64,000 nt of DNA, taken from positions 62,001 through 126,000 of the forward strand of contig NZ_JARFML010000013.1 in the NCBI RefSeq assembly GCF_029167105.1, read 5' to 3'. This DNA is from Bradyrhizobium yuanmingense (GTDB lineage: Bacteria > Pseudomonadota > Alphaproteobacteria > Rhizobiales > Xanthobacteraceae). Shown here piece by piece: positions 1-7,955 of this stretch. The number at the start of each line of letters is the position of its first letter. Positions within the stretch are counted from its first letter, which is position 1. The translations under genes and the position numbers were made by a program. Below the pieces are notes generated by a model that was given only the letters and a program-made list of their open reading frames with translations, did not search any database and was not told where the DNA came from.

Positions 1-1
1 G

Positions 2-1258
2 AGCGCCGACAAGGTGATCGTCGGCGAATACTACCTTCCGCATCTTGCCCATGTCGCCATGGAGCCGCCGGTGGCGGTCGCAGACGTCAAGGGCGACAAG
101 GCCGAGATCTGGGCGCCGGTTCAGAGTCCCGGTGGCACCCGCGAGGACGTCGCCAAGACGCTCGGCATTCCCGAGGCCAACGTCACGGTCAACGTGACGC
201 TGCTCGGCGGCGGGTTCGGACGCAAGTCGAAATGCGACTTTGCGCTCGAAGCCGCGCTGCTCTCGAAGGAGCTCGGTGCTCCGGTGAAGGTGCAGTGGAC
301 GCGGGAGGACGACATCCACAACGGCTTCCTGCACACCGTCTCGGTCGAGCGGATCGAGGCCGGCCTCGACAAGAGCGGCAAGGTGATCGCCTGGCGCCAC
401 CGCAGCGTGGCTCCCAGCATCGCATCGACCTTTGCCGCCGGCACGGTGCATCAGGCGCCGTTCGAGATCGGCATGGGCCTAGTCGATATGCCGTTCGAGA
501 TCGCGAACATCTCGTGCGAGAACCCGGAAGCCGCGGCATTCACCCGCATCGGCTGGTTCCGCGCGGTCTCGAACATTCCGCGCGCCTTCGCCGTCCAGTC
601 GATGGTCGGCGAGATCGCGCAGGCAACGGGCCGCGACCAGAAGGACATGCTGCTCGAGCTGATCGGCTCGCCTCGCATCGTCAAGCCCAACGTGAAGGAC
701 CTCTGGAATTACGGCGAGCCCCAGGACAGCTACCCGATCGACACCGCGCGCCTGCGCAAGGTGGTCGAGCTGGTCGCCGAGAAGGGGGAATGGGGACGAA
801 AGGTGCCGAAGGGCCACGGTCTCGGCATCGCCGTGCACCGCAGCTTCGTCAGCTACATCGCGACCATCGTCGAGGTCGCCGTCGACGACAAGGGCAAGCT
901 GACGGTGCCGCGGGTCGACACGGCGATCGATTGCGGCACCTATGTCAACCCCGAGCGCATCGCTTCGCAGATCGAGGGCGCGGCGATCATGGGGCTCAGT
1001 CTCGCCAAATACGGCGAGATCACCTTCAAGGACGGCAAGGTGCAGCAGAAGAATTTTGACGACTTCCAGGTCGTCAGGATGGACGACTCGCCTGTGGTGA
1101 CCAACGTCTACATCGTGCCGCCCGGACCCGACACGCCGCCGAGCGGCGTCGGCGAGCCCGGCGTTCCTCCGTTCGCGCCAGCCCTGATCAACGCGATCTT
1201 CGCAGCGACGGGAAAACGCATCCGCGCGCTTCCGATCGGCAAGCAATTGGAGGCGTGA
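2..1258 (+). CDS. Molybdopterin-binding subunit of a xanthine dehydrogenase/isoquinoline 1-oxidoreductase family enzyme (5' truncated)
   Basis: This is the C-terminal ~419 residues of a large Mo-hydroxylase subunit; the reading frame is open to the window edge, so the start lies upstream. Seen: a molybdopterin-binding GGGFGRKS segment and a near-terminal GVGEPGVPPFAPA motif. The Glu of GVGEPG is the family's catalytic base. The IorB branch (about 730-760 residues in full) works with a small 2Fe-2S subunit, and usually a cytochrome c, to oxidise aldehydes or N-heterocycles in the periplasm. Those partners would lie upstream and are not visible. The substrate cannot be told from the sequence. 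It is convergent with the PQQ dehydrogenase, so the two are not co-transcribed. Confidence 0.88.
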   Translation, partial: SADKVIVGEYYLPHLAHVAMEPPVAVADVKGDKAEIWAPVQSPGGTREDVAKTLGIPEANVTVNVTLLGGGFGRKSKCDFALEAALLSKELGAPVKVQWTREDDIHNGFLHTVSVERIEAGLDKSGKVIAWRHRSVAPSIASTFAAGTVHQAPFEIGMGLVDMPFEIANISCENPEAAAFTRIGWFRAVSNIPRAFAVQSMVGEIAQATGRDQKDMLLELIGSPRIVKPNVKDLWNYGEPQDSYPIDTARLRKVVELVAEKGEWGRKVPKGHGLGIAVHRSFVSYIATIVEVAVDDKGKLTVPRVDTAIDCGTYVNPERIASQIEGAAIMGLSLAKYGEITFKDGKVQQKNFDDFQVVRMDDSPVVTNVYIVPPGPDTPPSGVGEPGVPPFAPALINAIFAATGKRIRALPIGKQLEA

Positions 1259-1330
1259 GACGGAACCGAAGTGCGAGGCGGAACACAAGCCGCCTCGCGC
1301 CGTTTCCATCGATCTGACAGGAGCAGATCG

Positions 1331-1588
1331 ATGACCAACATCTCAAGGGCGCTCGCAGTCTCGTTGTCGGGCGCCTTTCTTTTGACCGCCGCGGGCGCAT
1401 TCGCCCAGAGCAACACGGCGCCGCCGGCCACCGCGCCGCGACCCACCGGCCCCGATCAGACTTCGCTGCCCAATGCCAACGCCCCACCCGCCTCAACCAC
1501 CCAGACCACCGGGCAGCACAATCCGGATCCCAAGATTCGCGAGATGAACCAGAAGGAGAAGGACAAGGTCGAGCGCGAGGGGAAGTAA
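1331..1588 (+). CDS. Small secreted hypothetical protein
   Basis: This is an 85-residue protein with a clear Sec signal peptide (basic start, hydrophobic core, AFA-Q cleavage near residue 24). The mature part is low-complexity and rich in Pro, Thr, Asn and Gln, with a charged lysine/glutamate-rich tail. An AGGAG ribosome binding site at 1319-1323 lies 7 nt before the ATG at 1331, so I prefer this start to upstream in-frame codons. It follows the Mo-hydroxylase by 72 bp and may share its transcript. I do not recognise a family. Short periplasmic proteins of this style are common in Bradyrhizobium, but the function is unknown. Confidence 0.65.
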   Translation: MTNISRALAVSLSGAFLLTAAGAFAQSNTAPPATAPRPTGPDQTSLPNANAPPASTTQTTGQHNPDPKIREMNQKEKDKVEREGK

Positions 1589-1609
1589 CTGTCTGGCGCT
1601 GCCCAAACA

Positions 1610-1639
1610 AATGCGGCGGACGTTGCCGTCCGCCGCATT
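1610..1639. terminator. Bidirectional hairpin terminator between convergent genes
   Basis: A perfect 12-bp stem (AATGCGGCGGAC / GTCCGCCGCATT) with a 6-nt loop lies between the plus-strand small gene and the minus-strand PQQ dehydrogenase. There is no long T-run, but the position and stem strength fit a shared terminator. Confidence 0.6.
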
Positions 1640-1683
1640 CGCCACCCCCCTGCTGCTCCGCTTCTGTCGATCCGCCCGCGGAG

Positions 1684-3420
1684 CTATTTCTTCAGCGCGA
1701 AGACCCAGACGACGCCGCCCTGCGGCACGTTGGCCTCGATGCCGATATTGTTGGTCACGAGCGCATCCTGGATGCGCTGCGCGTCGACACCCCAGCCCGA
1801 CTGGATTGCGATGTACTGCGTGCCGTCGATCTCATATGACACCGGCATGCCGACGATGCCGGAGTTGGTCTTCTGCTCCCACAACAGTTCGCCTGTCTTG
1901 GCGTGGAAGGCGCGGAAATAGCGGTCGTTGGTCCCGCCAACGAAGACGAGATCGCCCGCGGTCGCCGTGACCGATCCGAACAGGTGCGACTTGGGGAAGT
2001 TGTGCTGCCAGACCTTCTTGCCGGTTGCGGGATCCCAGGCCTGGAGCTCGCCAAAATGATCCGCACCCGGCTTTGTCTTCAGGCCGATATCTTCCGGCTT
2101 GGTGCCGAGCCAGAGCTCGCCCGGCTTGAGCGGCACCTTCTCGCCGGTAAAGCCGCCGCAGAAATTCTCGTTGGCAGGCACGTAGACGAGGCCGGTCCTC
2201 TGGCTGTAGGCCGCCGACGGCCAATCCTTGCCGCCCCACAGCGAGGGACAGAACTCGACGCGCTTGCCGATCACCGGCTTGTGCGCGGGATCCACGATCG
2301 GCTTGCCGGTCTCGTCGATGCCCTTCCAGACGTCGGTGAAGACGAACGGCCATCCGGCGACATAATTGATCTTGGTCGGAGTCCGCTCGAGCACCCAGAA
2401 GATCGCATTGCGGCCGGGATGGACCAGGCTCTTGATGGTGCGGCCGTTGCGCTGCAAATCGATCAGCATCGGCGCGTCGACCTCATCCCAATCCCAGGAA
2501 TCGTTCTGGTGGTATTGGTGATAGGCCTTGATCTTGCCGGTATCGGGATCGAGCGCGAGCACTGATGCAGTGTAGAGATTGTCGCCGGGATGCGAGTCGC
2601 CAGGCCAGGGCGCGGCGTTGCCGACACCCCAATAGATCGTCCTGGTCTCCTTGTCGTAATTCCCGGTCATCCAGGCCGACCCACCGCCGTTCTTCCAGTC
2701 GTCGCCTTGCCAGGTGTCGTGACCGGGCTCGCCTTCACCGGGGATGGTGTAGGTCCGCCACAGCTCCTTGCCCTCCTTGGCATCATAAGCCACGATATAG
2801 CCACGCACGCCGAACTCGCCGCCGGAGCCGCCGACGATGACCTTACCGTCGACGATCAAGGGCATCAGGGTGAGGTACTGCCCCTTCCTGTAGTCCTGCA
2901 CCTTCGTGTCCCACAGCACCTTGCCGGTCTTGGCATCGAGCGCGACCACGTGGTCGTCCGTGGTGGCGAGGTAGAGCTTGTCCTCCCACAGACCGACGCC
3001 GCGGTTGGTCGGATGCAGCTGGAACAGATCGTCAGGAAGCTGCCGCTTGTAGCGCCAGTATTCGTCGCCGGTCTTCGCATTGAGCGCGATCACCTGCCCC
3101 ATCGGGGTCGTCACGAACATCACGCCATTGTTGACGATCGGAGGGGCCTGATGGCCTTCGACCACGCCAGTGGAAAAAGTCCAGACCGGTGTGAGGTTCT
3201 TCACGTTGGAGGTGTTGATCTGGTCGAGCGGGCTATAGCCGTGCCCGTCATAGGTGCGCCGGTAGAGCATCCAGTTGTTGGGCTCGGGGTTTTCCAGCCG
3301 CTGCGCGGTGACCGGAGAATAACTCTCGATCGGACCCGATAGGGCGGCGGTTGAGGCAAGACACGTGAAGGCGACCAAGCCGGACAGTAACCATTGCTTC
3401 CTGATCATGGAAGTTTTCAT
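1684..3420 (-). CDS. PQQ-dependent alcohol dehydrogenase, methanol/ethanol family, with lanthanide-type motif
   Basis: This 578-residue periplasmic quinoprotein oxidises an alcohol (possibly an aldehyde) with PQQ and passes electrons to a carrier. Seen: a signal peptide in residues 1-28, beta-propeller segments such as ALNAKTGDEYWRY and LDAKTGKVLWDT, and SWDWDE at 308-313. D310 fits the catalytic Asp. D312, two residues on, is the extra metal ligand known from XoxF/PedH-type lanthanide enzymes. The vicinal Cys-Cys pair of classical methanol dehydrogenases is missing; the equivalent stretch near 133-141 reads FQLHPTNRG. There is no CxxCH, so no built-in haem. The ATG at 3420 follows AGGGGAA. 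The gene lies 130 bp downstream of the Rieske gene on the same strand. The substrate is unknown. Confidence 0.9.
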   Translation of the reverse strand: MKTSMIRKQWLLSGLVAFTCLASTAALSGPIESYSPVTAQRLENPEPNNWMLYRRTYDGHGYSPLDQINTSNVKNLTPVWTFSTGVVEGHQAPPIVNNGVMFVTTPMGQVIALNAKTGDEYWRYKRQLPDDLFQLHPTNRGVGLWEDKLYLATTDDHVVALDAKTGKVLWDTKVQDYRKGQYLTLMPLIVDGKVIVGGSGGEFGVRGYIVAYDAKEGKELWRTYTIPGEGEPGHDTWQGDDWKNGGGSAWMTGNYDKETRTIYWGVGNAAPWPGDSHPGDNLYTASVLALDPDTGKIKAYHQYHQNDSWDWDEVDAPMLIDLQRNGRTIKSLVHPGRNAIFWVLERTPTKINYVAGWPFVFTDVWKGIDETGKPIVDPAHKPVIGKRVEFCPSLWGGKDWPSAAYSQRTGLVYVPANENFCGGFTGEKVPLKPGELWLGTKPEDIGLKTKPGADHFGELQAWDPATGKKVWQHNFPKSHLFGSVTATAGDLVFVGGTNDRYFRAFHAKTGELLWEQKTNSGIVGMPVSYEIDGTQYIAIQSGWGVDAQRIQDALVTNNIGIEANVPQGGVVWVFALKK

Positions 3421-3443
3421 GGACGTTCCCCTTTTCATCCGCT

Positions 3444-3482
3444 TGAATTCTTGTTGTGAATTCTTGTTGTAAATTCTTGTCG
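3444..3482. repeat. Three tandem 13-bp repeats in the leader of the PQQ dehydrogenase
   Basis: Copies at 3444-3456 and 3457-3469 are identical (TGAATTCTTGTTG). A third at 3470-3482 has two changes (TAAATTCTTGTCG). The array sits 24 bp before the start codon, between the Rieske gene and the dehydrogenase. It is AT-rich in a GC-rich setting. It may be a set of regulator sites or an expansion-prone tract. Confidence 0.8.
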
Positions 3483-3550
3483 TTCGTCCCGTCGCCCGCC
3501 CTTCGGCGGAAGCGGCTAGTCGTGAGGCGGGCCCAGCCCGCAACCGTCCA

Positions 3551-4240
3551 TCATCCTGGCTGTGTGCCACCTACCTTTCCCATGAAATTGCCGGCGACGC
3601 TGAGCGAACCGTCAGCGAGCGCCAGCGGCAGCGCTGCAAGCCGCCGCGGCGCCGGGCCGAACACGACCTGCGCGCCCGCACGGGGATCGAATTCGGAGTT
3701 GTGGCACATGCACTTGAACACCTCCTTGTCGCCGACATCGCTCTTCACCCAGGCGGTGACGGGACAACCCGCATGCGAGCAGATCGCCGAATAGGCGATG
3801 ATGCCGTCGACGGCCCGCGCGCGGGTCTTCTCGTCGAGGTCGGCGGGATCGAGCTTGATGATCAGGATTTCGTTGAGCCGCGAGGCGCTGCGCACCACCG
3901 ATGTGGTGGGGTCCTTCGGCCAGGCATGGATCGGCGGTCCACCGACCTTGAGATCGGCCGCAGTGACGAGCTTTCCCTCTTGGTCACCTTCGGAGAAGAC
4001 GAGCAGATCGCCTTTCTGCGGCCGCTCATCCGAGCCGGGCGGATCCTCACCTGCGCGGGCCCTGGTTGAACAGCCGAGACACGCCGTCGTCGCCATCGCA
4101 CCGAGCAGCAGGGATCGCCGTGTCTGTTCGGTGCCCGCATCGATGTCGGGTTCCGTAGCATTTTCGGAGGATGATGGATGGGTACCGAACGATGCGCGAG
4201 CCATGCCCGCTAGCAGGCGCTGGAACTCTGCCGAAAACAA
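3551..4240 (-). CDS. Rieske (2Fe-2S) protein, probably Tat-exported
   Basis: This is a 229-residue electron-transfer protein with a complete Rieske site. C154-S-H156 and C177-M-C179-H180 are present: C154, H156, C177 and H180 fit as cluster ligands, and C159 with C179 as the usual disulfide pair. TRRSLLLGAM at 40-49 looks like a twin-arginine signal, consistent with export of a folded cluster protein. The start could be 4240 or an internal ATG at 4204. It lies upstream of the PQQ dehydrogenase on the same strand and is a plausible electron acceptor or mediator for it (inference). It lacks the length and partners of a ubiquinol-cytochrome c reductase Rieske subunit. Confidence 0.85.
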   Translation of the reverse strand: MFSAEFQRLLAGMARASFGTHPSSSENATEPDIDAGTEQTRRSLLLGAMATTACLGCSTRARAGEDPPGSDERPQKGDLLVFSEGDQEGKLVTAADLKVGGPPIHAWPKDPTTSVVRSASRLNEILIIKLDPADLDEKTRARAVDGIIAYSAICSHAGCPVTAWVKSDVGDKEVFKCMCHNSEFDPRAGAQVVFGPAPRRLAALPLALADGSLSVAGNFMGKVGGTQPG

Positions 4241-4435
4241 GGCGAAGACTTGGCGCCGCAGTGCATCAATATGGCTTTGCTCGCTTTGATTGTGCAGGAG
4301 TAAACGCGTTCAAGCGCGTTTTCGCGATTTCTACATCGCGTTGCGCGAATGGCATGATGATTTCGCAGATCAGATCCGATGACGGAGGAATTGGTGCGAC
4401 GCCACGATGCGATGCGAAATCCCACGTCGTGTCCT

Positions 4436-4948
4436 TCACGACCTGAGCACGTGACGCGGCGAAGCGATGCGACCCGCAAGTGTTGCCGACGCCATCTCAA
4501 AGCTGTCGGCGATACGACGCGCCTTGTCGATGAACAGCGCAGCCGCCGCCGGCGGGCAGACCTCGCGCGCGGTCTGCTCGAACAGATCGAGCCAGCGATC
4601 GAAATGGCCGCCGGCCAGGCTGAGCGGCAGGTGTGCCCGCATCGGCGAGCCATGATAGCGGCCGCTCATCAGCACGACCGACGACCAGAAATCCCTGAGC
4701 TTGGCAAGATGCTCGTCCCAATTCCGCACGACGCCGAAGACGGGCCCCAACAGCGCGTCCTCGCGCACGCGTCCGTAGAAGCGGGTGACGAGTTCTCCAA
4801 TCATCTCCTCGGTGATCCCGGTTCGCTCGATCGCGTCCTGGGTCAACAGGCTCCGGCGCGCGGCCGCAGCTTCCCGCTCGGCCTTCAGTCGATCCGACAT
4901 GTCCTTTGCTATCCGTTCCGTTGTCCCCGCAGGCCGCCCGTTCGACAT
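4436..4948 (-). CDS. Group III truncated haemoglobin
   Basis: This is a protein of 170 residues, or 154 if translation starts at the ATG at 4900. Seen: the FYGRVREDALLGPVF helix-B/E region, then W-rich helices with HLAKLRDFWSSVVL and a LAGGHFDRWLDLF segment whose His suits the proximal haem ligand. Family members are small cytoplasmic 2-on-2 globins linked to NO or O2 chemistry in microaerobic bacteria. Neither start has a strong ribosome binding site. The gene stands alone: a 195-bp gap with an AAACGCG/CGCGTTT inverted repeat (4302-4321) separates it from the Rieske gene upstream of the PQQ dehydrogenase. Confidence 0.82.
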   Translation of the reverse strand: MSNGRPAGTTERIAKDMSDRLKAEREAAAARRSLLTQDAIERTGITEEMIGELVTRFYGRVREDALLGPVFGVVRNWDEHLAKLRDFWSSVVLMSGRYHGSPMRAHLPLSLAGGHFDRWLDLFEQTAREVCPPAAAALFIDKARRIADSFEMASATLAGRIASPRHVLRS

Positions 4949-5037
4949 TCTCGGGCCTATCGCACGGGGCGTCTTTGTCGCAGCGCAAATTGCGGGATCT
5001 GGCGGCGGACGCTGGGCGCCCGCCGCTCATGCCTTCA

Positions 5038-5889
5038 TCAGGCGGTATAAGTGTAGAAGCCCTGCCCGGTCTTGCGGCCGAGATGACCGGCATCGACCAT
5101 CTCTTTCAGCAGCGGCGCTGGCCGATATTTAGGATCGTTGAAGCCCTTGTAAAAGACCTCCATCACCGAAAGCATGGTGTCGAGCCCGACGAGATCGGCG
5201 AGTGCGAGCGGCCCGATCGGATGGTTGCAGCCGAGCTTCATGCCGGCGTCGATCTCTTCCGCCGTCGCGATGCCCTCCTGGAGCGCGAAGATCGCCTCGT
5301 TGATCATCGGACAGAGGATGCGGTTGACGGCGAAGCCCGGGCTGTTCTTGGCTGTGATCGCCACTTTGCCGACGCGCTTGGCGAAATCCAGCGCCTTGGC
5401 ATGGGTGTCGTCCGAGGTCTGCAGGCCGCGGATGAGCTCGAGCAGCGCCATTACCGGCACCGGGTTGAAGAAGTGCATGCCGATGAAGCGGTCGGGACGG
5501 TCGGTCGCGGCGGCGAGCTTGGTGATCGAAATCGAGGAGGTGTTGGTCGCGACCAGCGTGCGCGGCGACAGGGTGGCGCAGAGATCTTTAAGGATCTTGA
5601 CCTTGAGCTCCTCGTTCTCGGTCGCGGCCTCGATGACGAGGTCGCAATCCGACAGCTTCGCCCGGTCCGTGGTGCCGGTGATGCGCTTGAGCGTCGCCTC
5701 GCGGTCGGCCGCCGACATCTTCTCTTTCTTGACCAGCCGCTCGAGGCTTCCGCCGACGGTCGCGAGGCCGCGGTTCACCGCCGCATCGGAAATATCGACC
5801 ATTACGACCGAGAGGCCGGCGGCCGCGCAGACCTGCGCGATGCCATTCCCCATGGTCCCTGCCCCGATAATGCCAACGGTCTGGATCAT
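5038..5889 (-). CDS. 3-hydroxybutyryl-CoA (3-hydroxyacyl-CoA) dehydrogenase
   Basis: This 283-residue NAD-dependent enzyme oxidises L-3-hydroxyacyl-CoA to 3-oxoacyl-CoA, or works in reverse, in fatty acid or aromatic degradation and polyhydroxybutyrate-linked metabolism. Seen: the N-terminal Rossmann GAGTMGNG at residues 9-16, the catalytic-His motif GMHFFNPVPVM, and the C-terminal domain with NRILCPMINEA and GCNHPIGPLALADLVG. Length and single-domain form match the PaaH/HbdA family. The ATG at 5889 is preceded by AAGGATG; the frame extends upstream to 5970, but this start gives the canonical N terminus. No fatty-acid genes sit next to it here. Confidence 0.92.
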   Translation of the reverse strand: MIQTVGIIGAGTMGNGIAQVCAAAGLSVVMVDISDAAVNRGLATVGGSLERLVKKEKMSAADREATLKRITGTTDRAKLSDCDLVIEAATENEELKVKILKDLCATLSPRTLVATNTSSISITKLAAATDRPDRFIGMHFFNPVPVMALLELIRGLQTSDDTHAKALDFAKRVGKVAITAKNSPGFAVNRILCPMINEAIFALQEGIATAEEIDAGMKLGCNHPIGPLALADLVGLDTMLSVMEVFYKGFNDPKYRPAPLLKEMVDAGHLGRKTGQGFYTYTA

Positions 5890-6204
5890 TGCGTCACATC
5901 CTTCATCCTTGCGGGCGCGCCAGTCGCAGCCCGGCTCCATTGTTCCTGCATTAGGGTCTAGCACCGCCATTGGGCCGACGCGACCCGATCCTGTTCCTTA
6001 GCGCATCCGAGGCCGGAAGAAAGCCGCCCGCGGAGCCGCCAGGTGCCTCGATTGTGGGTCCCTGGCCGCGTCACCGATCATCCTGAGCCCTTCTCCAACG
6101 GCTCCGGCGAGGCTACCCACCCCCTGGCCCCTTGATTATGGCAGCGGCAGCAGCGAGAAGGGCGGCGCGGGGCTACCGCGGAACAGGGGCTTGCCCGAGA
6201 CCGG
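5890..6204. other. 315-bp intergenic region, divergent promoters expected
   Basis: This region separates the dehydrogenase (minus) from the tungstate-type permease (plus), so both promoters should lie here. Open frames overlapping it are shadows. I see no gene and no ATPase remnant that would complete the Tup transporter. Confidence 0.5.
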
Positions 6205-6903
6205 ATGAACGATTTCGCACGATCCATCGGTGCCGCCTTTGCGCTGATCGGCGAAGCCGACACCGAGCTATTGGGCATCGTCGCCCTGTCGTTGCGGGTC
6301 AGCCTGACCGCCAGCATCCTGGCGCTCCTGATCGGCGCCCCCTTTGGAGCCCTGCTTGCGATCACCCGCTTCCGGGGACGCCAAATCATCATCATTCTGA
6401 CCAATGCCCTGCTCGGGCTTCCGCCGGTCGTGGTCGGGCTCGCGCTCTACCTCTTGCTGTCGCGGTCCGGCCCGTTCGGGGCGGCGGGCTTGTTGTTCAC
6501 ACCAAGCGCCATGGTGATCGCGCAGACGCTGCTGGCGACGCCGATCGTGGTGGCACTGGTGCACCGGCCGGCAAGCCTGTTGTGGGCGGAGTATGGCGAC
6601 CTGGCGCGGATCGACGGGCTGTCGGCCCTGCGCAGCATGGCCCTGCTGTTCGCGCTCGGCCGGACCTCGTTGCTGACGGCCTTTCTCGCCGCGTTCGGGC
6701 GCGCCATTGCGGAAGTCGGTGCCATCATCATCGTCGGCGGCAACATCCGCGGCTTCACCCGCACGATGACGACGGCGATCGCGCTGGAAACCAGCAAAGG
6801 CGAGCTGCCGCTGGCGCTCGGACTCGGGCTGATCCTGCTCGCCCTCAGCGTCGCAGTCTCGACCGTCGCCTTCGTCCTAGTTGGGCGCGTTGGGGAAAAA
6901 TAG
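6205..6903 (+). CDS. tupB: Tungstate-type ABC transporter permease
   Basis: This 232-residue inner-membrane protein has about six hydrophobic segments and the TupB/ModB-like features LLGLPPVVVGLALYLLLS, an EYGDLARIDGLSAL cytoplasmic loop (EAA-type contact with the ATPase) and GRAIAEVGAIIIVGGNIRG. It would move tungstate (or molybdate) inward with TupA and an ATPase TupC. The ATG at 6205 lacks a clear Shine-Dalgarno, and a longer form is not excluded. Its stop overlaps the stop region of tupA on the other strand by 27 bp (6877-6903). A tupC gene is not found on either side, so the ATPase must be elsewhere or borrowed. Confidence 0.85.
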   Translation: MNDFARSIGAAFALIGEADTELLGIVALSLRVSLTASILALLIGAPFGALLAITRFRGRQIIIILTNALLGLPPVVVGLALYLLLSRSGPFGAAGLLFTPSAMVIAQTLLATPIVVALVHRPASLLWAEYGDLARIDGLSALRSMALLFALGRTSLLTAFLAAFGRAIAEVGAIIIVGGNIRGFTRTMTTAIALETSKGELPLALGLGLILLALSVAVSTVAFVLVGRVGEK

Positions 6904-7686
6904 CTGCTCGCCGCCGACCTTGTACCCGGCGATCGCTTGCTGCCCTTGCGGCGAAACCAGCCAGTCGACGAAGGCCTGTCCCTCTTTCGCCTTCACGTTC
7001 GGATGCTTTGCAGGATTGACCAGCATGACGCCGTACTGGTTGAAGAGGCGCTTGTCACCCTCGGTCAGGATGGCGAGTTCGCCACGGTTCTTGAACGACA
7101 GCCAGGTGCCGCGGTCCGACAGGAGGTAGGCATTCGACGACGAGGCCATGTTCAGCGCCGGACCCATGCCCTGGCCGATCTCCCGGTACCAAATGTCCTT
7201 TCCGGCACTGAGGTCGACGCCAGCCTCCTTCCATAGTCTCAGCTCGGCCGCATGCGTGCCGGACTTGTCGCCGCGCGAGATGAACGGCGCCTTCGCCGTC
7301 GCGATCTTGCGCAGCGCCTCGGCCGCGTCCTTGCTGCCTGAGATCTGCGCCGGATCGCTCTTGGGGCCGATGATGACGAAGTCATTGTACATGACGTCGA
7401 AGCGCTTCACGCCCTGCCCTTCGGACATGAACTTGTCTTCGGCAGTCCGGTCATGGACGAACACCACGTCGGCGTCGCCGCGTCGCCCGATATCCAGCGC
7501 CTGGCCGGTGCCGACGGCGACGACCTTCACGCCGATGCCCGCCGCCTTCTCGAACAGCGGCAGCAGATGGCCGAACAAGCCTGATTGTTCCGTCGAGGTG
7601 GTCGAGGCTACCGTGATGGCGCGATCCTGCGCAATTGCGACGGTGGACCAGAGCAGAGCCGCTCCGAGGGTGACAATCTTCTTCAT
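6877..7686 (-). CDS. tupA: Tungstate-type ABC transporter substrate-binding protein
   Basis: This 269-residue periplasmic protein has a Sec signal peptide (1-19, cleavage after AIA). The mature protein opens with STTSTEQSGLF at 28-38, matching the TTTST..SGL oxyanion-binding signature of TupA. Further family features are VGTGQALDIGRRGDADVVFVH, FISRGDKSGTH and NQYGVMLVNP. It would capture tungstate, or possibly molybdate, for Mo/W cofactor enzymes; two such enzymes lie in this window. The start at 7686 gives the signal peptide. The gene converges on tupB and overlaps it by 27 bp, unlike the usual co-directional tupABC order. Confidence 0.88.
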   Translation of the reverse strand: MKKIVTLGAALLWSTVAIAQDRAITVASTTSTEQSGLFGHLLPLFEKAAGIGVKVVAVGTGQALDIGRRGDADVVFVHDRTAEDKFMSEGQGVKRFDVMYNDFVIIGPKSDPAQISGSKDAAEALRKIATAKAPFISRGDKSGTHAAELRLWKEAGVDLSAGKDIWYREIGQGMGPALNMASSSNAYLLSDRGTWLSFKNRGELAILTEGDKRLFNQYGVMLVNPAKHPNVKAKEGQAFVDWLVSPQGQQAIAGYKVGGEQLFFPNAPN

Positions 7687-7800
7687 GTGACGTCCTCGAC
7701 CAGACAATGAAGGTTCTGAATAGCGGCTCGCGGCGACGACGGGAACCCCAACCTTGGATTGCGACGAGGGTTGATGCGCACGATGCACCTCGTCTGGCAG

Positions 7801-7881
7801 AAAAAGCGCGCCTGCCCGGGCCAGACGCGCCCGCAAACAAAAAGTGAAAAAACAACCCCATGCACAGTAGCGATGGGGTTG
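7801..7881 (-). terminator. Tandem Rho-independent-type terminators reading leftward
   Basis: On the minus strand a 9-bp perfect stem (CAACCCCAT / ATGGGGTTG, 7853-7881, 11-nt loop) is followed by a T-rich tract. Next comes a second GC-rich palindrome (7806-7830) followed by five Ts. They stop minus-strand transcription before tupA, whose start is at 7686, so an upstream transcript must end here. Confidence 0.6.
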
Positions 7882-7955
7882 AGAGCCTTGAGGATTTTCT
7901 GCATTTCCGAAGAATCGCTTGCAACGTCGGGCAAAACAGGGGTATTATGGCATCA
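7853..7955 (-). repeat. Probable dispersed intergenic element of Bradyrhizobium type
   Basis: On the minus strand, CCCTGTTTTGCCCGACG near the right end and CTACTGTGCATGGGGTTG at the left end resemble a sequence I remember from many Bradyrhizobium intergenic regions. Only one copy is in this window, so the assignment rests on memory and needs a genome search. Confidence 0.4.

Noticed and set aside
4302..4321. AAACGCG/CGCGTTT inverted repeat between the haemoglobin and Rieske genes
   Set aside because: Short arms, no T-run and CG-rich context; not strong enough to call a terminator or operator.
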